Below are positions 32,025-43,700 of a stretch of 64,000 nucleotides of DNA, piece after piece. Below the pieces are notes generated by a model. The model did no database searches. It saw only the letters and a list, made by a program, of their open reading frames with translations, and was not told where the DNA came from. The stretch is from Amoebophrya sp. A120. Lineage: Eukaryota; Sar; Dinophyceae; Syndiniales; Amoebophryaceae. The translations under genes were made by a program, and so were the position numbers. Each line of letters begins with the position of its first letter. Positions within the stretch are counted from its first letter, which is position 1. Where the stretch lies: the NCBI GenBank assembly GCA_905178155.1, contig CAJINV010000012.1, positions 802,004 to 866,003 on the forward strand, read 5' to 3'.

Positions 32025-33152
32025 GGTAGATTCAGTGAAAACTTCTCCTTCATCAGTTTTGTCCTAATCAAAACAGCCTTTGTATCACAAGAAAAAGCGT
32101 ACACGTACACGGTTTTGCCTTTTTCCGAACAAAAATTTTTTGTGTGCTCCCTCGAGGCGTTCACTTGTGTCAGTGAAAGCATTCGCTACGAAGTTCGCTA
32201 GATTGGGAGCCTGGCACAGCTGGCGCACCTAGAGCACACGGTCCGAAGGTCATAGCGAAGGTCCAGCAGAAAGGGGAAAGAAGCAACCGAGTCAGCTGCC
32301 CAACGCTCCTGGTCTCGTCTCAGGGCGGCGCAAAAAAGGCCGAGAAGGCCAGGAGCTGTCGTTCTAGCGCCTAGAGGCGGGCCGCCGGTGGCTCCTGCAA
32401 CCTGCGACCCAGGTTCTCCCTTCGCCGAGGATCAAAGCCACCCAACAAACCGCCGCCACCATCAAAACAGGTGACGGGCCTCCTTTTGGAGAGGTAAACG
32501 GGCCATGCCATGCAGTCTGGAGATGATGTACACGGTTTTTCTTGGGGTCAAGAAAATCCGCAGAAAAAGAGGCAAATTTATCTGAATTTTGAGTGTGAAA
32601 TCGCGCACCATCAAAAAACCCTGTACATCGCATCCAACCTGCGTGGTATGATGGATGTGCACGGTCTGCGAAGTGGTCGGGTCCGGAGACAGACGCTCTG
32701 AACCGTGTACATCGGCCATACCATGCAGTCTAGATGCGATGTACACGGTTTTTGTGGGCCCTTTTCGAATTTTGTCGCAAGTTTACCACTTTTGAAACCG
32801 TGTACATGGACCATAGCATGGTAGTTAGGTTCCATGTACACGGTTTTTGGCCAATCTGAAAAATTTGGCCTTGGAGGTATGCAAAAAATTGCGTTTTTCC
32901 GGACATCCGAAATTTGGAAACTTTCCCAGATCTCGGAACACAACACAGCCAGACGAACCTGCCGAGAAATCTGAAGCAGTTCGGCTCCCGCCCAAACAAT
33001 ATTCCGCAGCCCCCATCAATGTTTCCGACCCCAAACACAGCCTGGCGGGTGGGGGTGGAGTGTTCATGGCGGTGGGACACTGTCGGGCATTGGAGGTAGA
33101 TTCAGTGAAAACTTCTCCTTCATCAGTTTTGTCCTAATCAAAACAGCCTTTG
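32025..33152. repeat. 58-bp direct repeat pair
   Basis: Identical copies at 32025-32082 and 33095-33152. The right copy is coding sequence of the small gene at 33064-33600 (KAVLIRTKLMKEKFSLNL); the left copy is an isolated duplicate that in the same frame would stop soon after. About 1 kb lies between. Confidence 0.85.
32500..32850. repeat. Series of related hairpins
   Basis: At least three inverted units with outer arms ACCGTGTACAT and ATGTACACGGTTTTT around a CCAT..CATG core, at about 32500-32545, 32700-32752 and 32797-32848, plus a degenerate unit at 32618-32670. Confidence 0.75.
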
Positions 33153-33600
33153 CTTCCATTTTGCCCAGCAGTCTGGTTGCATATATATATATAGTAATTC
33201 CTTCGGCCCCTAGTAAGGTATGGATTGCAAAAATGTCTGGGTCTGGAAAGATGCCAGGTTTGGCGTGCTCTGCTAGCATGACTGTCAAGTCTGTCACGCA
33301 AGGTGCCCGAAAGCGCCACTTTTGTGTCATGCAAAAACCCAGTTTCTCATGCAGAATAGGCAACACCTAGCGACTCAAAAACCTGTCATGCTGAGCCGTC
33401 AACATTTCTGGCGTTCTCTTGATTCGCCAACCAGCATCACAAGTTTCCAGACCCAGACATTTTCGCAGCTGATATAAGGGTGGCCAATACAACCATCCAG
33501 GAGGATTCCGATTGTTTTCGTTTTTCAAAATGATCTCACAAAACCTGCCACCTCTAGATGTTGTCGTTTGTTCAGGATGGTCACACGGAACCGCTTCCAT
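33064..33600 (-). CDS. Small 91-aa protein, unknown function
   Basis: Two exons on minus, 33475-33600 and 33064-33218, separated by a family A introner. With one TAAGG copy dropped the frame is exactly 92 codons. The N-terminal half is polar (MEAVPCDHPEQTTTSRGG), then PPGWLYWPPLLGAEGIT and a hydrophobic IYIYATRLLG, then a basic stretch and a Pro-rich end. No domain recognised. That an introner sits in it and the frame closes is the main evidence that it is a real gene. Confidence 0.55.
33219..33474. mobile_element. Introner, family A
   Basis: Flanks TAAGG. Removal gives WLYWPPLLGAEGITIY in the 91-aa protein. Confidence 0.9.
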
Positions 33601-33869
33601 CTTGAAAGGTGTTCTCTCATCTCATGCGTCTAGCGCTATTTCAGTAAAAAAGGAAAACTTGGCGAAGCATCTTTGGCTCCCACCTTAGAAAAATCAACTG
33701 CTGCCGAGAACGAGAAAAAATTTTATTTGATAGGAAGACTAAGACAGAGCCTGCTACTGGACAAAAATAAAATAGTTGCTACTGAAGTTTTCAAAAGGTT
33801 GCGCGTACTAGTAAAGCTGTTGCTGACGGTAAAAAGTGTAGTCTTTTAAAATCTATCGGGTTACAAGGG

Positions 33870-34510
33870 TGAAAAACATACTCGCTTTCAAAATTCAAAT
33901 TTTTTTGAAGCCCCCTTGCAGCATCCGGCCCGACTGTCCTCATCCGCGTCACCCGGCTCAGTGGCCCCACAAGCGGCTCCGGATTCTCCGACCTATCAAT
34001 TCCTTTTTTTTGAGATGTAGTCTGATAGTGATGAATGAGAATGCGAGTGAAAGTATGTAGCTTGTCGCGGTGATAGCTAGTGTAAAGTAGATAGCATTTG
34101 AGACGTTTTGTGACAGATGTCGGCAGCAGGTAGACGCTCATCAGCGACAGGAGCCTCCCAGCAATGCCATCCGGTCTGGGCACCAGACTGGTGCCCAAAA
34201 TGCCGCTCAAGGCGATACACAGCTCCGGACCAGCAGCACTCCGGGCAATGGACTATGCAAAAAAACGTCTTCAAATGCGAGCGCAAATTTACACTACCTA
34301 TCACCGCGACAAGCTAGCCTGCTAGATAATAAGACTACTCAAGTGACATCATCAACATACTCCAGCAATTCAGGTAACGAAAAAAGGTCCCGCGACTCAC
34401 CTGCCCGACGCCTTCCAGTTCAACGAGGCCACCGACGGGGTCCTATCTGGACCCACCCTCAAGGGGGGCAGAAAAAAATTTGATTTTTGAAAGCGAATAC
34501 GTTTTTCATC
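33870..34510. mobile_element. Inverted-repeat element with nested inner inverted repeat
   Basis: Outer arms at about 33870-33908 and 34471-34510 match as inverse complements over about 39 bp with few mismatches (core TTCGCTTTCAAAA and CTCGCTTTCAAAA). Inner arms at about 34056-34090 and 34287-34316 (AGCTTGTCGCGGTGATAG) are a second pair. A plus ORF at 34117-34317 inside has CPKC but is not convincing. Confidence 0.65.
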
Positions 34511-35630
34511 GCTGTACGGGTGCTCGCTTCTTTAGGCGAGCGAGTAACTGTTTAAACGTACTATCTATGTTCCTGCTTGCAAATGGCTGCTGAATAGTGT
34601 TTCAACTTATCACCGCCGGAGCTCGAAGAAACAAAACCCTTCTTAGCTGTGAACCAACGAGCTCGGGGAGTTGCCTGAGAGAAGGAAAGCCGAAGCCTTC
34701 AATCAGCCCTGGCTTCAGAAAGGCGCAATACTACCTCCTCATCCGTACTGCACCGATCAACCTCCGCACAGCCACAAGGTCCAAAGCAAGCCGCCTCTGC
34801 TTGCCCTTCCTTGCGTCAGAACAGGCGCCATAGAAATGACAGGTCCTAAGCAAGACTTCTCTTCTTGCCCTTACTGCCTACACCACTTGAGCCGAAACTC
34901 TAGTAGCGGTACGCAAACGCCACCGGGAAACACAGGAAAACACGGAGTTATGCCCTGCATCGCCCAGTTGCCTCCCTAAAACCCTTGACCCTACCCTGAA
35001 GCCCTTGCTCCCCCCCAACCGAAATTTAAAAAAAAAACCAAAAGCTATCGACCCTTTTTCCCTGCTCTCCCCCCCCAAATGATTTCCCTGAGCCGGCTCC
35101 AGAGCACAGAGCGGCTAGGGCAGAGATTGTTGTGGTTCTGTACGAGCAAAAGCGCTAACCTGACCTACTTGCTTCTCTCGAGTGCCTTGATCTTAGATGC
35201 TGACGAAGTGCATCTCTCAGCGATATAGAAAAATTAAGCTTTTCTATCTCTCAAGCGAAAGCAAAGATTTATATCGTGCTACTACGCTTGCACGGTTCAC
35301 ACGACAGAATTCTTGCTTGCGCGGAACACAGACCGAAAAAATCAAAAAAAACCGCCTCCCCACGGGTGAGGAGCGATTCAAACCTCAACACGACTCAAAC
35401 AATGTAAATCCATACTTAAGTCATACACATCCAATCACAGCTCCAAAAATGGGCACTAAAATGCATCATCATACACGAACTGCTCCTCTTTATTTCTTGT
35501 TCCAAAACAAAACGAAAGCACAAGGCCTAAATAATCCGTACTGTATTTCTTTTTCTTGTTGGTTCTCAGTCTTTCCCTCCTTTTTCAAAACATCAATACT
35601 ACGTCCGAAAAGTTTCACTTTGTGTCGTGT

Positions 35631-35705
35631 TTGCCAAAACTAGAACATTGCACAGCCTGCAGTTGCCAAAACTAGAATTTTGCACATTTGCCAAAACTAG
35701 AAGAA
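35631..35705. repeat. Tandem repeat TTGCCAAAACTAGAA
   Basis: Three spaced copies of TTGCCAAAACTAGAA and a partial fourth. Confidence 0.7.
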
Positions 35706-36239
35706 CCGTTCTTGCCAAAAAATCAATTGGAGCGCAACTGATATATATTGTCTCTAGGGACCCAGTAGGTATGATCTAATGATCTTTGTAGTCTCGTCGA
35801 GCGAAAGTTGATTGATCGAGATTCAGGTCCTCGCGGAACAAACACACAAGGAGAGACTTGTGCTTTCCGGAAATCAAAACGTCGCCGCCGCGGTTTGCGT
35901 TTGGTTTTATTCTTTCACAAGGTTTTGTAACTCCAAATGAGTATTCAATAATAGTGGCTTGAGCCACGAATGCACAATTCACGCGAGAGAGTTTGGGTTC
36001 GCAATGGGTTGATGGTTGAATTGAGAAGCAAAAGAATCAAAACGAAGAAAAGCAAAGCGCTTTGTTCGCGCTCGGTAGAACGAATGCAAACATGAAACAA
36101 AGTCCGAATTTGCTTTGGCACAAATAAACTTTAATCCGAGTTTTCATTCTTCTCCCGTTCGCTCAAGAATCTCTCACTTCTTATTTTCAATCTCTCCGAC
36201 ACTTGAAACAGAGCATCTAGCTCAGATATTCACAATATC

Positions 36240-36320
36240 TTTTTCAACGGGGGTTTTTCTTTTTTCAACCAGGGGTTTTTCTTTAGTTGTCTTTTTTCAA
36301 CCAGGGGTTTTTCTTGAAGT
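36240..36320. repeat. Tandem repeat TTTTTCAACCAGGGGTTTTT
   Basis: Three copies of a unit of about 24 bp, with a degenerate fourth at about 36387. Confidence 0.75.
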
Positions 36321-36848
36321 AGCGCTAGAAGAAAAAGGTGAGTAAACGCGTTTCCACCTTCACGCATAAACACAAACAAACAAACATCTTTTTCAACGGG
36401 TGAAAAAATCAATAGCGAAGCTCAGAAAAAATCTAAAACTTGAATCTGAGAGATTTGTTGCTGCAAAAGTGTAAAGCTTGAAGCTTCTTGCAGTTGTCGA
36501 AAGGTTTGGGTTTGTTACGCACTTTGAGCTACTACCTTGGAAAAACTGATTTTTATTTTTGAAGCTTCGACGACGACGACGTACCTACTCTAGATCTTCG
36601 CGGCTTGACAATTATACATCAAAATGCTGGTATACAACTTACACGAGGACTGCTTTTCCTTTTTACATAAATCATACATATACAAAATGGCATCATACAA
36701 TCTTACATGACTTTACATGTTTTATTCCGTCCTAAGTATCATAATGATACTTGCGACGACAATGCTAAATGCATATACAACATGTCGCGGCGCCCACTTC
36801 GGTCCTTCTCGGCGACCACAGCAAGTCATGTCACGCGACCACAGGTTG

Positions 36849-39458
36849 TCAATGTCCTAACCGGGGGGGCTGCGAGATGAACCCGTCCTCTACTGCTTGC
36901 ACTTGCTGAAGCTCATCACGGATTCTTTGCAAGCTCGATTCTGCGCCTACCTGTCCTTGAAAAGCATCTAGATCGGCTTGGGCACGTCTGCGCATGCGCG
37001 CGATGTAGTCCCGTACGAGGCTGGGGTCCGCCGCGCGAAGCAATAAATCCTCGCCGAAACAACGAAAAAAAGGCATCGCTCTGCGTTGCATCCATAGATT
37101 TTCCCAGTCATCTATGGGATTCTCAATTGTTACACTCTCAACTGTTACACGAATTTGTGATGTAAGAATGGCAACAGGGAAAGGCCGGATCTTGCAACTC
37201 TTGCATTACAAATTCGGCACAGATTCCCATGCTGTTTAGCTCTTTCAAAATTTGTCATGCGAAGTAGCTTCACTGTGTGGACGTTGATGCTCATTCTGCA
37301 TGACAAATTCATGTAACAGATGAGAATGTAACGTTTGAGAACGCCATATCATCATCGTTTTCGAAAATACTACGCAGAAACTCAGCGTCATTGCGGAGCT
37401 ATCAACTGCAAAAATGTCTGGGTCTGGAAAGACGGAACTTGTGATGCGCATCTCACACCACACAAAAATCTCTTATGCATAGACAGCAACAAGGGTTGCC
37501 CACTTTTTCACCGAACAAATAGGCGACTTGTCATGCGGATTAGGCATCGACGCAGCTTCTCAAAACCTGTAATGCTAGACGTTGCTTGCCAGACCTCGCG
37601 GGTCATGAAAAAACAGCATGGCAAAAATCTGCATCCTTCCAGACCCAGACATTTTTGCATTTGATAGGAGCACTGGATCGACCAAGCAAAGGGGGTCCTC
37701 GCCCTCGTTGCTCCGGGGACTGTAGTTCCCGAAGCGTCTCATCGACGAGAGAACTTCGCGCATCCGTGTCGGATCACGAAGAAGTTCGGGGGGCGCGACG
37801 GCAAGATTGAACACGTTCTGGGTAACAGCGGCCTGAAGCAGGTCCCATGCCCCACCGTTCGCCATGTTGAATCTGACGGCTTCGGGAATCGAGGCATACA
37901 TGCTTCGCGATGGGCCCCGAAAGCGACCGCCGGGCCGGGCTTCTGAATCAAAGGGGCGCTGCTCATTTGTCAGTAAAGCCTGCCACATAATGTCGTGATT
38001 GCTGAAGAAGTGCGGCAGTAAGCTGTCTCGCACAGCCACGGCCCAGTCTCCTTCTCCGTTGACTAGCGATCCGTTACTGGTGCTGCGAAGGTCTTCTTGT
38101 AGCATCCATCGGGCAAATTCCGGGTTTGCGCGCACGGAAACCTCCGCGATCTCGCGCAACACAAAAGCAGCATGATGTGGAATTTTTAGCAGAAGAGCTT
38201 TGATGAATTCCGCGTCTCCCCGAAGCGTGAAAGAACTCCTAGCCGTGCCCTCTTGCGCTTGTTGCGGACGAGAAGTTATGTTTCCCGCGAGCGCAACGAG
38301 GCCGGGACTGCCTCGAAAATAATACATGTGCTCGTCGTTTTCTGCCTGTTCTTCGCGAAGAGAACGGAGCATGGCCACACGCAGCATCACCTCTCTGCTA
38401 TTCAAAACCTGCGGACCAGCAAAGAGCACGCACCCACGCAGGCTTTGTCTAGTGCTGTCGGCAAGGGGCCGCCCGTTGTCTGGCAATCTGAGGAAAAACT
38501 CCACACTATTCAACAGATCCGGACTCATCTCGCCCCGAAGAATATCGCGAGAAAAAACTGTCTCGGTCTCGACCTGTAAAAATGCGGAAGCTCTACAAAG
38601 AGACAGCTTCTTGGCATTCTTTCGGATGCGTTTTTTTTTGAAAAAAACCTCGCCGGGCGGGCACTCCTTCGAATTCTTGTGTCCGACGTATCGGTATCAC
38701 AGGTTCTTCTTCTTTTCCGTTTCATGCTGTATTGCTAAGTCTGCAAAGATTCGAGACTGAGACAGTTTTTTCTCGGGATAAAAAACTTCCTCGGCGCAGT
38801 CGCCCACATCCTGTCGCCATTCCTTCAGAAGGGCGGAAATCTGCATTTTCCAGTGCGGAAGCGGAGGAGCGAGCACCAAAGTCCGGATCCGCGTAAGAAT
38901 CTCAAAGGTAAGATACTCACGACCAAGCCTCTCGGCCCGCCGCGCTGCAGCAATGGCACTTTGCAAATCTCCCCTAAATTGCTCCTCGGGAGTGAACCCG
39001 AGCGCAGCGCGAGTCATCTTGTTGGCTTGAATCAGGCTGGCCATCGCGTTCGGAGACAGGAATGATCCCCTGATTGCGCGCGCGTCGGGTCCGACACTTT
39101 CTTGCAAAGCATCAATATACTTGCCCCTGGTGTCCTCTTGCGGCGGTGCACTGGAGACTGCGGCAAGAACAGAAGGAGAAGTAGTCGTACCAGCGTCCGC
39201 ATTCGTGTAGTTCTGCTGGTGACCAGAAGCACGCGCCTCATCACGGGAGTCGGGAGACCGAGACCGCGATCCCAATCTCGACATCGATCTTGATCTTGTT
39301 TGGCTTTCAGACCTACGCGTACGCGACACCTTCCTGCTCGCGTGACAATAAATCGAAATTTCCTGGACGGCAGCGAATAGCAGAAACCACGCGGCCGCGA
39401 CGAGAGGACGCGCCAACATGATATGGGACTTGTAGTTCATCTTCGTCCTGAAAAACAT
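36849..39458 (-). CDS. Secreted protein with weak DUF4116-like repeats
   Basis: Exons on minus: 38781-39458, 37667-38542, 37349-37399, 36849-37112. With three 5-bp flank copies dropped the frame is 618 codons exactly. The N-terminus has a signal peptide (IMLARPLVAAAWFLLFAAVQ), then an Arg/Ser-rich stretch (SRTRRSESQTRSRSMSRLGS). The rest is built of helical units with LR.D/N-type starts, such as LRGEMSPDLLNSVEFFLRL, LRGDAEFIKALLLKIPHH and LRNDAEFLRSIFENDDDW, which resemble DUF4116 repeats (many protist proteins have them; function unknown). C-terminal segment RMRRRAQADLDAFQGQVG is a probable coiled coil. Secretion is seen from the signal peptide; a role outside the cell or in a host is only a guess. 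The repeat assignment is weak. Confidence 0.62.
37113..37348. mobile_element. Introner, family K
   Basis: TIR TATGGGATTCTCAATTGTTA, flanks TCATC. Removal gives SIFENDDDWENLWMQRR in the DUF4116-like protein. Confidence 0.9.
37400..37666. mobile_element. Introner, family A
   Basis: Flanks GGAGC. Removal gives LVDPVLRNDAEFLRSI, completing an LRND-type repeat start. Confidence 0.92.
38543..38780. mobile_element. Introner, family M
   Basis: TIR TATCGCGAGAAAAAACTGTC, flanks AAGAA/AAAAA. Removal gives CAEEVFLRGEMSPDLL. Without removal the upstream exon runs into a stop. Confidence 0.87.
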
Positions 39459-40740
39459 TTCTTTTGCGAACGAAACTGACGAGAAACCGAAAACTACTGC
39501 TGGAGGAGTGAAAGTAAAAACAAAAAGCTGCTGCTGCAGTACTAGATGTAGAACACGGAAAGCGGTGGTGTAGAAGCAAAACTGAAAAAAAAAGTCTGAA
39601 CAAGTTCCAAAAAGATCTCGAGAGCTGTCTTACAAAAGATCTCGAGAGTTGTATGATAGTACTCAAAGTTCTTTACGTAGGTAGAAATAATATATAAAGT
39701 GTCGAGCAAGCTTAGTTTTTGGACGAAAGTTTTAGTTTCTGCAGAACGAAGTTCTGAATTGAGGTGATCTCAACTCGAACTGACCCTGTGGAGATTTTTA
39801 CACAAAGAACATGAACAGATGAGCTCGATTTCGATCATGGAGAAGATCTCAGACATTATAATGCGGGACCAATATAGTATGATCTGATTAATGAAGATCA
39901 TGATCAAGATCGTCCACTATAATCCACGGTGCGGTGATCCTCGTAAATTGTATAAATTTTTTTTCTCGTCGAGAGCAGTCGGCTCGGCTTTCGTGAAGAT
40001 CATCGATCTACCTGATCTCTGTCATATGATCGCTTTACTATTTGTACACGTAGAACAGATCGTTTATAATGTCAGAAGTCGGCTTCGGGATCGTGAATAA
40101 TCAGCCACAACAGATGAGTTCTACGCAGGAAGTAAAACAAACTGCGCGCACGTGGCCACGACTTTTCTTTTTCAGGATGTTGATATTAAAGGTGCACTAC
40201 TGATGTGTATGAAGCATCAGCGGAAGATGCGATGAATGCGATTATAGCTTTTTAATCCTGATCATGCTGATTCAATACATTGACATTCCGTCAGAAGGAG
40301 ACTGCTCCCTCCTGTTGTATCTACTTGTTAAGTACATCATTTCTTCAGTTGTTCCTTTTCTCGGCCAGCAACTGCATCTCCTGCCGGACGTACTTATCCT
40401 GAGCAAAAACGGCCACACCTCCCTAGCGCCAAGATGGGAAAACTGCTACACTTTGGCTGTCGCGCTCGCGCATAACAAGCTTGGGCTCGCAATAAGGCCC
40501 TCGTGTAGTTCACAAGCTAGCGCAGGAGCATCACAAATTCAAATTGAGCGCTTCATGCGGATATAAGCATGACAAATTCCATTTCCAAAACACCACTAAA
40601 AATGCTTTTCCTTGGGCTGCCGCTGCGCATGAAAAGCTATAGAATGTAGGACTAGGAGTAGTTTTATGGATGTTGCAGGAGGAGCTTCGCATGACAACAA
40701 CTATCGGGACGAGGTGGAGGTGGGGCCGCCCCCGTCGTTT
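39459..40740. other. Intergenic region
   Basis: No gene supported. At 40530-40580 there is GCATCACAAATTC and GCATGACAAATTCC, the internal introner motif, without recognisable TIRs: a possible decayed introner. A plus ORF at 40264-40566 has a hydrophobic start but no domain. Confidence 0.45.
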
Positions 40741-43700
40741 CTACTGGGGATAGTACTCCCAAATTATCAAGGCCGCGGACACGTGCACATTCAGACTCCG
40801 AATGATTCCCCTATGAAGGCCTCAGGTTGGAAATCCTCAAAGCGGAAATAGTTTGCAATGCAAAAAACCACTCCTGTTGGAGCGCCACTTCTAGGCGGCG
40901 CATGACAAATTTCCCGAGCACTCAAAGCATGCCTGTCATGCTGGTTAACGCAAACGGGTGCCCTTCTCTCGTGCTAATCAGCACTCCACCAATCCTGAAC
41001 CCGTAGAAGGACAGTAATCGGCCTCCATTGCGTCCTCTGCAATACAGTCTTTTTTGCGTCGCATTTCATGCAACGCAAATTATTTCCACTTTGAGGATTT
41101 CCATTCTGAGGCTTTCGTATCCCCTCTGCGGAATCTCCACGCACTGGTCGCACATGTGGATCTATCAAATGCAAATATGTCTGGGTCTGGAAACCTGTAA
41201 TGCTGCATGGCCCTGAGTAACTGCGCCTGTCAGAGCAGTGTAGCGTGACAAATTGTAATTGTTCAGACGCTTTCTCATCGTCCTTAGTGCGCATTACAAT
41301 AAACTGCGCTTTTGCGTGACGAAATTGCAGCGCTTTTGTTGCTTTTATGCAACACAGATTTTTCTGGAATCCTGGACACACAATACAAGTTCCACTTTTC
41401 CAGACCCAGACATATTTGCAATGCATAGGATCAATTCCGCGGGCAGACCTTCCTTTTCCGCACCGAGAAGAAGGATGACGCCCTGCTGTTCATCTACCTG
41501 TGCAACTTGCTGATCACGAGAACGACCAGTTGACGGCTTTGTTCTGTTCTTGTCCCGGAGTTCTTTATTTTCGGGAAAAAACTTGAATTCCGAGAGGCAA
41601 ACGCTCGTGTGTGTTATGAGGGTGCACAACTACTCCCCCCTCATCACATTTGTATGGCATCAACCGCATTACAAACACCAGTACGGGTTGAGGACCCTGT
41701 GCATGACAAGGAGTTCATGCGCCGAGTGCAGTACTGTTTGGATTTCTGGAATTTGCCATGCACATCACGGCGCCACAAGGTAGCAACTGGACTTGGGTTT
41801 TTGCATGACAAATGAGGGGGAGGGGGAGTTGTGCACTGTCATATGGGTCTGCTCCACGCCGATGATTCGGTACTCTTTCAGCTCGGCATGTAGTTGGAGA
41901 AATTGCTTCAAATTTTCCGGCTTCACCTCCAGCAAATTGATCCACTTTTCCGCTGTCACGGACACCGACTGAAATCCGGGATCCTTGATGATGTCTTTGT
42001 TTCCGACCACCAGCGCTTCCGCGTTGAAAATCTCGCAGGTACGCGCCAGCCCGGCGAGGTTCGGCGTATGCAATACAAATTTCCCGTACATGAACAAGAT
42101 GCATCACAAATTTCACCACTTTGGAGTGTAACACTTGTCATGCCAAACTAGGATCGAAGCCCAATTTTGTCATGCAGAGACCGCATTTGTACGTGTACGG
42201 AAAATTTACTGTGGATACGGCGCCTTGTCGATCAACGAGGCGACTACGATCAGCTTCGACCGCTATCCAGAGGAAAAACCTCCCAGCCCCAGAGTCAACA
42301 AGATGGCGACTTTGCTACACAAATCAACAAGATTTGGCTGTTTCGCATGACAAGTTTGGACTCGTAGTGTAGGGCGGTTGGAGATGGAGGTAGTGCAGAC
42401 GCATGACAAATCGACTCTCTTATCCTGATCCCAGCATGATCACAAACCTCCAGATTGATAGCATTCGAAAATGGCTCTAAAGGGGCTGCGCACGAGAAAC
42501 ATGATGGGCTTGGGCATGCCACTTTGCATGACAAGTCTGGGGTGGGGGCGTTTTTACAAATGATAACCGCGTTTGTTTCTTCTTTGCGCCGGCCAGCTGC
42601 TGTGCGAAGAAGAGGTCCTCGATTTGGGACATGGAGGTTGCGGCTCCTGTGTCGTCACTTATGCAATACAAATTTTCCGTACATTGAGCTGGGCGCCCTC
42701 AGATGGCACCCCCGTCCCGAATTTCTCTCGATTTTTTAAGATTTTTTTTTCAAAAAAAAATTTTTGATGGGCAGTCGTCGCCGGGAGCCAACGTTCGACG
42801 GCCAGCCGCGAAGCTCCGCTGCACTATTTTATTAGACCTCTCTTGTTCTAGTACTGCTTTTTTTTGCAGCTTCTCCGCATTGCAAGCTGCTTCTTTCTTG
42901 TCTACTTCCAGCGATCTTTTTCGGTATCCTCTAGAAAGGCCGACGCTTCCTCACAAAAAGTGCTCACTTTTGATGGCCAAAAGTGAACTCCAAAAAAGTC
43001 ATCCTTTCCCATTTTTACCTCAAAAAAAAAGTCTCTCGATTTTCTGGAAGGTGAAACCGAAAAAGACCGGCAATAATTGAGAACATAATGGGGAGAGGAG
43101 ACTTTTTTCTAGACTTTTTTTTTGGGTCTGCAAGGTCGGAAGGCGAAATCGAGGAGGAAAAGCGAGAGACTTTTTTGGAAGCTCAAAAGTGATCATTTTT
43201 GGCTTCCAAAAGTGAGCACTTTTTGTGCGGAAAAGTTGACGCTTGCTTTGGTAAGTGTTTGATGAGTCCACCATACCACTTGGAATAGCATCGATGCGGC
43301 ATACCATGCAGCTTCGACTCAACAAAGGAGGCGGGAAGGCGCAGCCGCCTTAGAAACTCACCTGACGACGTGAGTCGCAAACTTTTTCCCAATGCAAAGT
43401 AAAACGAAAAGCCCCAAAATTTTTTAAAAAAAAAAATCTCAAAAAATTGGGAGAAATTTGGAAGACTTTTTTGATCTGAGGCGCCCAGCTCAACGTACAT
43501 GTACAAGATGCATCACAAACTTCACCAATTTGGACGAGTGTAACACTTATCATGCTAGACTAGGATCGGAGCCAAGTTTTGTCATGCAGAGACCGCATTT
43601 TTACGTCGTGTACGGGAAATTTACTGTGGATATCACTGTAGTTCAACGCATTCATGTTTCCGCCATTTTCTTGATCTCTCGCTGCGTGCTCCGTACTAGC

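Larger units (their letters stand above)
29902..33063. other. Gene-poor region with repeats
   Basis: No gene supported on either strand. Holds a 68-bp direct repeat (30754-30821 and 31639-31706), a hairpin at about 30850-30905, one copy of a 58-bp repeat at 32025-32082, and a hairpin cluster at 32500-32850. Confidence 0.55.
33601..36848. other. Gene-free stretch with repeats
   Basis: No gene supported. Contains an inverted-repeat element (33870-34510) and short tandem repeats at 35631-35705 (TTGCCAAAACTAGAA) and 36240-36320 (TTTTTCAACCAGGGGTTTTT). Confidence 0.5.

Noticed and set aside
34117-34317. Plus ORF with a CPKC pattern
   Set aside because: Short, lies across inverted repeats, no further zinc-finger spacing or homologue recognised.
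40264-40566. Plus ORF with a hydrophobic start
   Set aside because: No recognisable domain and runs into the decayed introner-like motif.
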